This document shows positions 1-5,909 of a stretch of DNA of 9,161 nucleotides, one piece after another. Source of the DNA: Alphaproteobacteria bacterium (GTDB taxonomy: Bacteria; Pseudomonadota; Alphaproteobacteria; Caulobacterales; Maricaulaceae); contig JAUIEH010000081.1 in NCBI GenBank assembly GCA_030428405.1, positions 1-9,161 of the forward strand, read 5' to 3'. Both the position numbers and the translations under genes were made by a program. The notes below the pieces were generated by a model, which was not told where the DNA came from, searched no databases, and saw nothing but the letters and a program-made list of their open reading frames with translations. Position 1 is the stretch's first letter. Each line of letters opens with the position of its first letter.

Positions 1-1
1 G

Positions 2-469
2 ACTTTCGAGGTCGTGTTCGCCTTTGTCGGCGCGGCCGCGACCAAGTCGCTGATATTGGCCGTCATTATACTGATTACCGCCGCCTTCTTCGTCGATCTG
101 CAAATCCAGCATCCGATCTTGATGGCCGGCTTTGTCATATTGACCGCGTTCACTTTCGCGATGATCGGTTTCATCATCGGCATCTGGGCGGACAATTTCG
201 AAAAACTCAATTTCGTGCCGATGCTGGTCGTCACGCCGCTGACCTTTCTGGGCGGAACGTTTTATTCCATCGACATGCTGCCGCCGTTCTGGCGCACCGT
301 GTCGCTGTTCAACCCGGTCGTCTATCTGGTGTCGGGCTTACGCTGGAGCTTCACCGGCGCTTCCGACGTCCATATCGGCGTCTCCATCGCCATGACGCTC
401 GCGGTCCTCGGCGTGTGCGTCGCCATCGTGTGGTGGATCTTCAAGACCGGCTGGCGGCTGAAGACGTAA
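2..469 (+). CDS. ABC-2 type transporter permease, C-terminal part (5' end outside window)
   Basis: The reading frame is open from base 2 to a TAA stop and encodes 155 residues; the start codon lies upstream of the window. The GTG at 14 is internal to this frame and is not a credible start. The fragment has about four hydrophobic segments: one near the left edge (AATKSLILAVIILITAAFF), a second around FVILTAFTFAMIGFIIG, a third around PMLVVTPLTFLGGTFYSI, and a last near the C-terminus (VAIVWWIF). The block L-T-F-L-G-G-T-F-Y-S-I-D-M-L-P followed by W-x(5)-L-F-N-P-V-x-Y-L is typical of the ABC-2 membrane family (YadH/NodJ-like exporters), where the last helices and the loop before them are best conserved. 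Such proteins form the membrane channel of an exporter and pair with an ATPase, usually encoded just upstream and not visible here. The substrate cannot be told. The gene ends one base from the stop of hutG on the other strand. Confidence 0.88.
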   Translation, partial: TFEVVFAFVGAAATKSLILAVIILITAAFFVDLQIQHPILMAGFVILTAFTFAMIGFIIGIWADNFEKLNFVPMLVVTPLTFLGGTFYSIDMLPPFWRTVSLFNPVVYLVSGLRWSFTGASDVHIGVSIAMTLAVLGVCVAIVWWIFKTGWRLKT

Positions 470-470
470 T

Positions 471-1286
471 TCAGTGAGTTCGAGCGCTCAGAGCGCCCGA
501 GCGGCCGATGGCGTCGAGCGCTTCAAGGGCTGCGCGCAGCGGCTGGCGCACGATGTCGGCTTTGGCGGCGTCAAAGGCGAAGGGCGCTTCTTCAGACTCC
601 AGATAAGTGCGCTGCGACAATTCCATCTGAATGGCGTGGACGCCGCCTTCCGGCCGCCCGTAATGGCGCGTCGTCCAGCCGCCTTTGAACCGTCCGTTGA
701 CGACCGAAGTAAAGCCTTCGGCCTGCCCGCAGGCTTCAGCAACGGCGCGCTCGATTTCTGGCACGCATGTCGCGCCTTCATTCGTGCCGATATTGAAATC
801 GGGCAGGCGGCCGTCGAAGAGGAACAGGATTTCTGAACGGATCGAGTGGCAGTCATAGACGATGGCGCAGCCCCAGCGCGACTTGATGCGCGCGATCTGT
901 GCGGCGACGGCGTCGTGATAGGGCGCGTGAAATTCGCTGCGCCGCGCCTCGATTTCATCTGCATCCGGCAGAGCGTCATCGCGCCAGATGGGCGCGCCGT
1001 CAAAATCCGTGACGGGCACGAGCCCGGTCGTATTCTGGCCGGGATAGAGGCTCTCGCCGGATGGATCGCGATTGGCGTCGATGACATAGCGGTGAAAGCG
1101 CGCCGTCACGCGGCTCGCTGAGGCTAAGAGCCCGTCATAGAGCGCATCAATGCGCCAATCCGTGTCGATAAGTTCGCTTCCGCGCCCGTTGAGCTTGGCG
1201 GCGACGCCGTCAGGCAGCTCGGTTCCGGCGTGCGGGCAGGCGAGCAGGACGGGACCGTCGCCTTCCTCAATGTCGATCCACGCCAT
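471..1286 (-). CDS. hutG: N-formylglutamate deformylase (N-formylglutamate amidohydrolase)
   Basis: This 271-residue protein hydrolyses N-formyl-L-glutamate to glutamate and formate, the last step of the HutF/HutG branch of histidine degradation, in the cytoplasm. Family landmarks are all present: A-C-P-H-A-G-T-E with His19, the V-I-D-A-N-R-D-P-S-G-E stretch around residues 68-78, E-F-H-A-P-Y-H around 118-124, Y-D-C-H-S around 144-148, and the later G-G-W-T-T-R-H-Y-G and Q-M-E-L-S-Q-R blocks. His19 and the D-C-H motif are the expected metal and active-site region of this zinc-hydrolase fold (family knowledge). Length is normal for the family. The ATG start is preceded on its own strand by GGGAG about 8 bases upstream, a good ribosome binding site. 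It is transcribed divergently from hutF, the enzyme that makes its substrate, which strongly supports the assignment. Confidence 0.93.
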   Translation of the reverse strand: MAWIDIEEGDGPVLLACPHAGTELPDGVAAKLNGRGSELIDTDWRIDALYDGLLASASRVTARFHRYVIDANRDPSGESLYPGQNTTGLVPVTDFDGAPIWRDDALPDADEIEARRSEFHAPYHDAVAAQIARIKSRWGCAIVYDCHSIRSEILFLFDGRLPDFNIGTNEGATCVPEIERAVAEACGQAEGFTSVVNGRFKGGWTTRHYGRPEGGVHAIQMELSQRTYLESEEAPFAFDAAKADIVRQPLRAALEALDAIGRSGALSARTH

Positions 1287-1347
1287 TCACGCGCTCCCGA
1301 ACCGGCCTACTTCTCCAACATAAGCGATGCGGAGTATCAGCGCGGCC
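1287..1347. promoter_or_regulatory. Divergent hutG/hutF intergenic region
   Basis: About 60 bases separate the hutG start and the preferred hutF start, so both genes must be expressed from promoters packed into this gap or reaching into the neighbouring coding sequence. The hutG ribosome binding site (GGGAG on the minus strand) lies near its left end, and GGAG at 1331-1334 near its right end may serve hutF. I see no clear -35/-10 pair and no good palindrome such as a HutC-type operator. Its regulatory role is inferred from gene layout alone. Confidence 0.4.
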
Positions 1348-2718
1348 ATGACCAAAATCCATGCACCCCTGGCGCTGACGCCGAACGGCTGGTCGCGCGA
1401 CGTGCGCGTCGTCATCGGCGAGGACGGCAAGATCGCTGACGTTCTGCGCGGCGTCGCGCCGAGAAACGATGATCTTCGTCTGACCGACAAAGCGCTAGTT
1501 CCGGCGCCGGGCAATCTCCACAGCCACAGCTTTCAACGCGCAATGGCGGGGATGACGCAGGCGCGTGGCGCGGACCCGACCGACAGCTTCTGGACGTGGC
1601 GGAGCTTGCTCTATCAGTTCCTTGAACGGCTGAGGCCGGACCATCTCGAGGCGATCGCTGCGCAGGCGTTCATGGAGATGCTGGAGGCCGGCTATGGCGC
1701 GGTCGCGGAGTTTCACTACGTCCATCTCGCACCCGGTGGCGCAGAATATGACGATCCCGGCGAGATGTCGGCGCGCATCGCAGCGGCCGCCGCGCAGGCT
1801 GGGATCGGTCTGACGCATCTGCCCGTGCTTTATGCGCAAGGCGGCGTCGACGGCCGGGCGCTCGAAGGCGGTCAAAAGCGGTTCGGCCGCGACGTTGAGT
1901 TCTTTGCGGAAGTCGTCGCCGCCGCGCAAAAATCAGTCGGCGAGGCGCGCGCGGATTATAAGATCGGCGTGGCGCCGCACAGCCTGCGCGCGGTTTCGCG
2001 AGACGAGCTGAAGGCGGCGGTCGGCCTGATCCCCGACGGCCCGTTGCATATCCACATCGCTGAGCAGGCGGCGGAGGTGGAAGACGTCGAAGCAGCCTAT
2101 GGCGCGCGCCCGGTTGAGTGGCTGCTCGCCAATGCCGAGGTGACGCGCCGCTGGTGCCTGATCCACGCCACGCACATGACCGGCGTAGAGACCCGCGCGC
2201 TCGCCATGAGCGGGGCGACTGCTGGCCTTGCGCCCGTAACTGAAGCCGATTTGGGCGACGGCGTGTTCAACGCCGCTGAGTTCATCGCCGCGAAAGGCGT
2301 GTTCGGTGTCGGCACGGATTCGAACGTGCGCATCAGCTTGCGCGATGAATTGCGGATGCTGGAATATTCTCAGCGTCTGACCCGGCGAGAGCGCAACGTC
2401 CTTGCGGCGGAAGGCCTTTCAACGGGCAGGCTATTGTTCGACCAGGCTTGTCGCGGCGGCGCGCGCGCGCTGGGCCGAAACGCTGGCGCTATCGCATCCG
2501 ATTATTGGGGCGATCTGCTGGCCTTGGATCTGAACGCGGATGCGCTTTACGGCCTCTCGGGCGACGCCGTGCTGGATGGCTGGATATTCGCGGAAGGCGA
2601 GCGCGCGGTCACCGATGTCTGGTCGGCCGGCAGCCATTGCGTGCAAGACGGCCGCCACGTCGCGCGTGAGTCGATCGAAGCGACGTTCCGTGAGACGCTG
2701 CGCGACCTGCGCGGATGA
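1348..2718 (+). CDS. hutF: Formimidoylglutamate deiminase
   Basis: This amidohydrolase-superfamily TIM-barrel enzyme deiminates N-formimino-L-glutamate to N-formyl-L-glutamate and ammonia, feeding HutG. Counting from the ATG at 1348 (456 residues), the metal-binding N-L-H-S-H-S-F motif places His58 and His60. H-I-H-I-A-E gives His234/His236, the L-I-H-A-T-H-M block His273, and G-V-G-T-D-S-N Asp324. These are the expected metal ligands and catalytic residues of the HutF group. The F-Q-R-A-M-A-G-M block right after the first motif is also characteristic of HutF. An in-frame ATG at 1327 would add seven residues, but it has no ribosome binding site, whereas GGAG at 1331-1334 lies upstream of the 1348 ATG, although at a rather long spacing of 13 bases. 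Divergent hutG supports the role. The related HutI and HtpX-type deaminases are less likely because of the HutF-specific blocks. Confidence 0.93.
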   Translation: MTKIHAPLALTPNGWSRDVRVVIGEDGKIADVLRGVAPRNDDLRLTDKALVPAPGNLHSHSFQRAMAGMTQARGADPTDSFWTWRSLLYQFLERLRPDHLEAIAAQAFMEMLEAGYGAVAEFHYVHLAPGGAEYDDPGEMSARIAAAAAQAGIGLTHLPVLYAQGGVDGRALEGGQKRFGRDVEFFAEVVAAAQKSVGEARADYKIGVAPHSLRAVSRDELKAAVGLIPDGPLHIHIAEQAAEVEDVEAAYGARPVEWLLANAEVTRRWCLIHATHMTGVETRALAMSGATAGLAPVTEADLGDGVFNAAEFIAAKGVFGVGTDSNVRISLRDELRMLEYSQRLTRRERNVLAAEGLSTGRLLFDQACRGGARALGRNAGAIASDYWGDLLALDLNADALYGLSGDAVLDGWIFAEGERAVTDVWSAGSHCVQDGRHVARESIEATFRETLRDLRG

Positions 2719-2742
2719 TTCGCGCCAAGCGTGGAGCGTGAC

Positions 2743-3225
2743 ATGACCGAAACTCCTCAGCATGCCGGCGTCGTCATACCGCCGCCTCTGGTCTTGCTTG
2801 GCGTCATCATCCTGGGCGTTCTGCTCGCGGTGTTCGCGCCGCTTGGCGTGTTTGCGCATTTGCCCGTATTCGTGCGCGCAGCGATCGGCGGCGGTTTCAT
2901 CGCCGGCGGGGTATTGCTGGCGATGCAGGCTTGGCAATTGTTCAAGCGCGACAACACCGACGTGCGCCCCTGGAAGCCAAGCTCCAGTCTCGTGGCCGAC
3001 GGCATTTACGAGAAAATGCGCAACCCGATGTATGTCGGCATGGTATTGTTCGTGATCGGCCTCGGCTTCATGACGGCGTCTGAATGGATGGTGCTGCTGG
3101 CCATTCCGTTCGCGCTCTATCTCCACTTCTACGTGGTGATGCGCGAGGAGGCCTATCTGAGCGCGACATTCGGCGAGCCCTATCGCGAATATATGAACCG
3201 CGTGAAGCGATACGGCGCGTTCTGA
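2743..3225 (+). CDS. Isoprenylcysteine carboxyl methyltransferase/PEMT-family membrane methyltransferase
   Basis: This 160-residue integral membrane protein has three to four hydrophobic segments: around residues 8-30, 35-55, and a long one near 97-130. It carries the family's C-terminal SAM-binding signature: D-G-I-Y-E-K-M-R-N-P-M-Y-V-G with Arg93-Asn94-Pro95, followed by Arg-Glu-Glu at about 134-136, F-G-E-P-Y-R-E-Y and a final V-K-R-Y. Bacterial members methylate small or lipid substrates using S-adenosylmethionine at the inner membrane; the substrate here cannot be told. The ATG at 2743 is preferred because GGAG at 2733-2736 sits six bases before it; the GTG at 2731 would add four residues and would include that site. 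It begins 24 bases after the hutF stop and is probably co-transcribed with it, but no functional link to histidine breakdown is evident. Confidence 0.8.
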   Translation: MTETPQHAGVVIPPPLVLLGVIILGVLLAVFAPLGVFAHLPVFVRAAIGGGFIAGGVLLAMQAWQLFKRDNTDVRPWKPSSSLVADGIYEKMRNPMYVGMVLFVIGLGFMTASEWMVLLAIPFALYLHFYVVMREEAYLSATFGEPYREYMNRVKRYGAF

Positions 3226-3259
3226 ACGCGCGACGACGTGTGACTGTAGAGCCTCGACG

Positions 3260-3994
3260 ATGGTGAACGAGGTTTTCTCGGATACGCCGGACCGAGTTGT
3301 CAGAAAGCTGCTCGAACCGATAAATCAATCGCGTTGGATGCTCCTAAGAGTGCTCTGGACGCTCACGCCCCTCGGAACAGATGTGTCACTACAACACAAA
3401 TTGTACGACCGATATGGCGGATATCATATCGATCTCATACGCCGTGTTTTAGTCGAAAGAGTTATATTGGCAGTATACCAACTAACAGACAGCGATTCGG
3501 ACTCGATCTCGATCGGAAGCGTAGCTTCCAACGTATTCTCAAACCCGGAAATATTGGCGCACGTCCGGTCAGAGTGGGCGGACTGCGTGAGAAGGCTGCA
3601 CCAAGATAGTGAGCTACTAAACGTCGAACGGCGGCTGAAACGCGTACAGAAGAAACTTGTATGGTTTCAGGGTTCTTCGCGCACACGCTCCGCGATGATC
3701 GCATTTAGAAATGAGTGGATTGCACACAGATCCGAAAGTTCTCGAGAAACCAAGCGAATCGCCAAGCTCGGCGTCACCCACATCAATTTGACCTACGCGC
3801 GAATTTGGCGAGCCTCTTTATTCGTCGTTGGCCTCGCGTACGAGCTGCAAAACATACTTTCGCTGTCGTCGGATGCTGGTTTTGACGAACAGTACGAGTC
3901 GGAAGCTTCGAAGTTCTGGCGATTGATGATCAACGAGCCAAATTTTGAGGTTGATTTTGGGCCGATGCGCTTTCGTCCGAGGAATCTTGGGTGA
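3260..3994 (+). CDS. Orphan HEPN/AbiU2-like helical protein of unlike composition
   Basis: I do not recognise a named protein. The 244-residue product looks all-helical and soluble, without signal peptide or convincing membrane helix. Residues 149-157 read F-R-N-E-W-I-A-H-R: Arg150-Asn151 and His156 give an Rx5H motif with a polar residue after Arg, as in HEPN-fold RNases. An earlier helix with R-V-I-L-A-V-Y-Q-L-T-D resembles the first HEPN helices of AbiU2-type proteins. The family call is by eye. Composition is unlike the neighbours: bases 3421-3480 hold 22 G+C of 60, against 44 of 60 for 4561-4620 in gcvT, and it uses ATA, AGA and TTA codons that the flanking genes avoid. This suggests horizontal acquisition. 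The ATG at 3260 has only a weak upstream GAG; a GTG directly follows it. No partner antitoxin or nucleotidyltransferase lies beside it. If catalytic, it would be expected to act on RNA, but it may equally be an inactive relative. Confidence 0.6.
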   Translation: MVNEVFSDTPDRVVRKLLEPINQSRWMLLRVLWTLTPLGTDVSLQHKLYDRYGGYHIDLIRRVLVERVILAVYQLTDSDSDSISIGSVASNVFSNPEILAHVRSEWADCVRRLHQDSELLNVERRLKRVQKKLVWFQGSSRTRSAMIAFRNEWIAHRSESSRETKRIAKLGVTHINLTYARIWRASLFVVGLAYELQNILSLSSDAGFDEQYESEASKFWRLMINEPNFEVDFGPMRFRPRNLG

Positions 3995-4123
3995 TAGCAG
4001 AGCGCTGCGCGCGCCGCCGTTTTGTTCGCAACCGCGGCGGCGATGATTGACTCGTCGCCAACGCACTTTACGTTCGCAACCAACGAACGCGACTCGCCGT
4101 GAGGCGCGATGCGTTCGGCGATC
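3995..4123. other. Spacer between the HEPN-like gene and the riboswitch, with inverted and direct repeats
   Basis: No gene is supported here. It holds a perfect 8-bp inverted repeat (CGCCGCCG at 4012-4019 with CGGCGGCG at 4035-4042, 15-base loop). A second, 6-bp one follows (CGTTCG at 4071-4076 with CGAACG at 4084-4089). A 10-base direct repeat GTTCGCAACC occurs at 4024-4033 and 4072-4081, once inside or near each hairpin. The first hairpin could end transcription from the upstream gene, but no run of T follows its 3' arm, so it is not a canonical intrinsic terminator. The gcv promoter must lie in or just before this stretch. Confidence 0.5.
4047..4074 (+). promoter_or_regulatory. Candidate promoter of the gcv operon
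   Basis: TTGACT at 4047-4052 matches the -35 consensus well. After a 16-base spacer, TACGTT at 4069-4074 is a poor but possible -10. Transcription would start near 4081, about 40 bases before the riboswitch, which is a sensible arrangement. The -10 is weak, so this is a suggestion only. Confidence 0.3.
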
Positions 4124-4128
4124 TACCC

Positions 4129-4203
4129 CTGCGGGAGAGACCGGGCTTGACCCGGCGCCGAAGGCGCAACCGCCCCGGAAACGCTCAGGCCAACGGACCG
4201 CTC
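4129..4203 (+). ncRNA. Glycine aptamer 1
   Basis: P1 is closed by GCGG (4131-4134) with CCGC (4198-4201). Within it, CCGGG (4141-4145) can pair with CCCGG (4151-4155), and GCGCC-GAA-GGCGC forms the conserved short hairpin. The 3' core reads GGAAACGCTCAGGCCAACGG, close to the family consensus; it has ACGCTC where ACTCTC is commonest. Aptamer 1 is shorter than aptamer 2 because it lacks the extended third stem. Confidence 0.88.
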
Positions 4204-4212
4204 GGGTATAAA

Positions 4213-4322
4213 CGCTGGAAAGCGGGTGCGGCGAGAACGCCAATCCCCGCCGACGGAGTAAGCTTCAGCCGCAGCGCACAGCGCTGTCGCGATTGCGAAT
4301 CTCTCAGGCGCCAAGGACAGCG
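4213..4322 (+). ncRNA. Glycine aptamer 2
   Basis: P1 is a perfect CGCTG (4213-4217) with CAGCG (4318-4322). Inside are GGCG-AGAA-CGCC in the second arm, then the CCGACGGAGTAAG core. A long, specific third arm follows, with CAGCGC-ACA-GCGCTG (4272-4286) and TCGC-GATT-GCGA (4287-4298). The 3' core CTCTCAGGCGCCAAGGACAG matches the consensus very closely. The 5' core has GGAAAG in place of the usual GGAGAG, and the middle core has CCGACGG where CCGAAGG is usual, so those positions merit checking by alignment. Confidence 0.88.
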
Positions 4323-4324
4323 GG

Positions 4325-4351
4325 GGCGCCGGACATGTGGTCCGGACCGCC
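4325..4351 (+). promoter_or_regulatory. Riboswitch expression-platform hairpin
   Basis: Directly after aptamer 2, CCGGAC (4329-4334) and GTCCGG (4340-4345) form a perfect 6-bp stem with loop ATGTG. It is extended by GGCG (4325-4328) with CGCC (4348-4351) across a two-base AC bulge. No T-run follows, so this is not an intrinsic terminator. GGCGC at 4325-4329 could instead pair with GCGCC at 4364-4368, just before the preferred gcvT start, enclosing the likely Shine-Dalgarno ACGGA (4358-4362). That alternative suggests control of translation, as an inference. Confidence 0.5.
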
Positions 4352-4370
4352 TGCTTGACGGATGCGCCAG

Positions 4371-5489
4371 ATGACTGAAGCCGACGAACTGCTCCACACG
4401 CCTCTTTACGATCTCCATGTCGAACATGGCGCGCGCATCGTGCCCTTCGCCGGCTATGCGATGCCTGTGCAGTATGCGGACGGCATTCTCGCCGAGCATC
4501 GCTGGACGCGCGAAAAGGCCGGGCTCTTTGATGTCTCGCATATGGGCCAGGCGCGCTTGCGCGGCGACGATCCGGCCGGCGCGCTGGAAACCCTGACGCC
4601 GGGCGACATCAAAGGCGTCGGCGCCGGACAACAGCGCTACACGCTGCTGATGAACGACGAGGGCGGCGTCAATGACGACCTGATGGTCTCGCGACCCGAT
4701 GATGACGGCCTGTTCCTGGTCGTGAACGCTTCGGAGAAGGCTTCCGACATCGCCTATATGCGCGAGCGCCTGGGGCCGGGATATGAGGTTGAACAGATTA
4801 ACGGCCGAGCCTTGCTCGCGCTGCAGGGACCATCCGCCCACGCTGTAATGGAGCGTATCGGCGCGAATGTGACGGACATGATCTTCATGCAGTCGCGCCA
4901 TGCATCGATCGCAGGCTTTGACTGCATCGTTTCGCGCTCAGGCTATACCGGCGAGGACGGCTTCGAGATTTCCGTCGCTTCCAACGAGGCTGACGGTCTG
5001 GCGCGCGCGCTTCTCGCGGACGATGACGTGCGCCCGATCGGACTTGGCGCGCGCGACTCGTTGCGACTGGAAGCGGGGCTTTGTCTTTACGGACACGATA
5101 TCGACCGCACGACAAGCCCGGTGGAGGCCTCGCTGCTCTGGGCCGTGGCGAAGCGCCGGCGCGAAGAGGGCGGCTTTCCCGGTCATGAGCGTGTGATGCG
5201 CGAGATCGCCGATGGCCCCACGCGCAAGCGTGTCGGATTTGAAATGCCGGGACGTCTGCCCGCGCGCGAGGGCGCCATAGTCTTTGACCCGGAATTTCCG
5301 GACACGAATATAGGCGTCGTGACCTCGGGCGGCTTTGCGCCAAGCGTCAATGCGCCGATCGGCATGGCCTATGTCACGCCGCGCACATCGAGCGCCGGTC
5401 AGCCGGTGGAGATAGAAATCCGTGGGCGTCGCCATGCGGCGGAGATCGCGAAAACGCCCTTCACGCCGCATCGCTATCGTCGTGCATGA
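4371..5489 (+). CDS. gcvT: Glycine cleavage system aminomethyltransferase (T-protein)
   Basis: T-protein takes the aminomethyl group from lipoylated GcvH and, with tetrahydrofolate, releases ammonia and 5,10-methylene-tetrahydrofolate. The 372-residue product is full length for the family. It begins with the typical T-P-L-Y-D-L-H-x-E-H-G-A-R-x-V-P-F-A-G-Y block and has the H-M-G segment. The N-D-D-L-M-V stretch near residues 101-106 holds the expected catalytic aspartate. It also has S-G-Y-T-G-E-D-G-F-E-I, the L-G-A-R-D-S-L-R-L-E-A-G-L motif and a C-terminal P-F barrel domain. The ATG at 4371 is preferred, with ACGGA eight bases upstream; the ATG at 4362 would add three residues and has no obvious ribosome binding site. 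It is first in the operon, right behind the glycine riboswitch, with gcvH 16 bases downstream. Confidence 0.96.
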   Translation: MTEADELLHTPLYDLHVEHGARIVPFAGYAMPVQYADGILAEHRWTREKAGLFDVSHMGQARLRGDDPAGALETLTPGDIKGVGAGQQRYTLLMNDEGGVNDDLMVSRPDDDGLFLVVNASEKASDIAYMRERLGPGYEVEQINGRALLALQGPSAHAVMERIGANVTDMIFMQSRHASIAGFDCIVSRSGYTGEDGFEISVASNEADGLARALLADDDVRPIGLGARDSLRLEAGLCLYGHDIDRTTSPVEASLLWAVAKRRREEGGFPGHERVMREIADGPTRKRVGFEMPGRLPAREGAIVFDPEFPDTNIGVVTSGGFAPSVNAPIGMAYVTPRTSSAGQPVEIEIRGRRHAAEIAKTPFTPHRYRRA

Positions 5490-5505
5490 GCAAGGGGGCG
5501 CATAG

Positions 5506-5880
5506 ATGACGACATATTATTCCAAGGAACATGAGTGGATCCGCGTCGAAGGAGATATCGGCGTGGTCGGCATCACCAAATACGCCGCCGACAAGCTCGG
5601 CGATGTGGTCTATGCGGAGCTTCCGGCGACCGGCAAGGCGGCGGAAAAGGACGGCGTCATCGCTGTCGTCGAATCCGTCAAGGCTGCGAGCGAGGTCTAT
5701 GCGCCCGTCAATGGCGAAGTCACCGAAGCTAATGACGCGCTCGCCGATGCGCCGGAAAAGGTCAATGAGGACCCTGAAGGCGAAGGCTGGTTCTTCAAGA
5801 TGAGCCTTGCTGATTCCGGCGAGCTTTCCGGCCTGATGGACGAAGCTGCGTATAAAGAATTCATCGCCGGGCTCGACTGA
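5506..5880 (+). CDS. gcvH: Glycine cleavage system lipoyl carrier (H-protein)
   Basis: This small acidic 124-residue carrier shuttles the aminomethyl intermediate between P-, T- and L-proteins on a lipoyl arm. The lipoylation site is Lys59 within V-V-E-S-V-K-A-A-S-E-V-Y-A-P, the invariant H-protein pattern. The N-terminal K-E-H-E-W and I-T-x-Y-A-x-D-x-L-G-D blocks and the later N-E-D-P-E-G-E-G-W match the family throughout, and the length is normal. AAGGGGG at 5492-5498 is a strong ribosome binding site seven bases before the ATG, stronger than those of its neighbours, which fits the high H-protein amounts the complex usually needs (inference). Confidence 0.97.
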   Translation: MTTYYSKEHEWIRVEGDIGVVGITKYAADKLGDVVYAELPATGKAAEKDGVIAVVESVKAASEVYAPVNGEVTEANDALADAPEKVNEDPEGEGWFFKMSLADSGELSGLMDEAAYKEFIAGLD

Positions 5881-5909
5881 GCCCGCGCCAGACCGAAAGC
5901 GCGAAGAAT

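Larger units (their letters stand above)
4124..4322 (+). promoter_or_regulatory. Tandem glycine riboswitch controlling gcvT-gcvH-gcvPA-gcvPB
   Basis: Two glycine-binding aptamers lie in series in the leader of the glycine cleavage operon, the classical place for this RNA. Both carry the conserved cores: in the first GGGAGAG, GCCGAAGGCGCAA and AAACGCTCAGGC; in the second GGAAAGC, CCGACGGAGTAAG and AATCTCTCAGGCGCCAAGG followed by GGACAG. The strand before aptamer 1 (TACCC, 4124-4128) can pair with the linker between the aptamers (GGGTA, 4204-4208). This makes the P0 leader-linker helix that in known tandem switches joins the two aptamers through a kink-turn. Glycine switches before gcv genes usually turn expression on when glycine is plentiful; that mode is assumed here, not shown. 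Confidence 0.93.

Noticed and set aside
484..496. Palindrome GCGCTC-A-GAGCGC near the ends of the ABC permease gene and hutG
   Set aside because: It lies within hutG codons, has a one-base spacer and no T-run; common in GC-rich DNA and not convincing as a terminator.
1327..1347. Upstream ATG start for hutF
   Set aside because: No ribosome binding site before it; the 1348 start has GGAG upstream and puts the metal-binding histidines at positions usual for the family.
2431..3126. Minus-strand open frame (231 codons) across the hutF end and methyltransferase
   Set aside because: It overlaps two well-supported genes and its Arg/His/Gln-rich translation shows no recognisable domain.
4012..4042. 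Intrinsic terminator of the HEPN-like gene
   Set aside because: The 8-bp stem is perfect, but the T-run (TTTT at 4020-4023) is in the loop, not after the 3' arm, so only a general hairpin can be claimed.
4099..4374. Plus-strand open frame of 91 codons over the riboswitch
   Set aside because: The sequence is explained by two glycine aptamers, and the translation is Arg-rich without any domain.
4185..4901. Minus-strand open frame (238 codons) over the riboswitch and gcvT start
   Set aside because: It runs through both the RNA structure and gcvT coding sequence; conservation there is explained by those elements.
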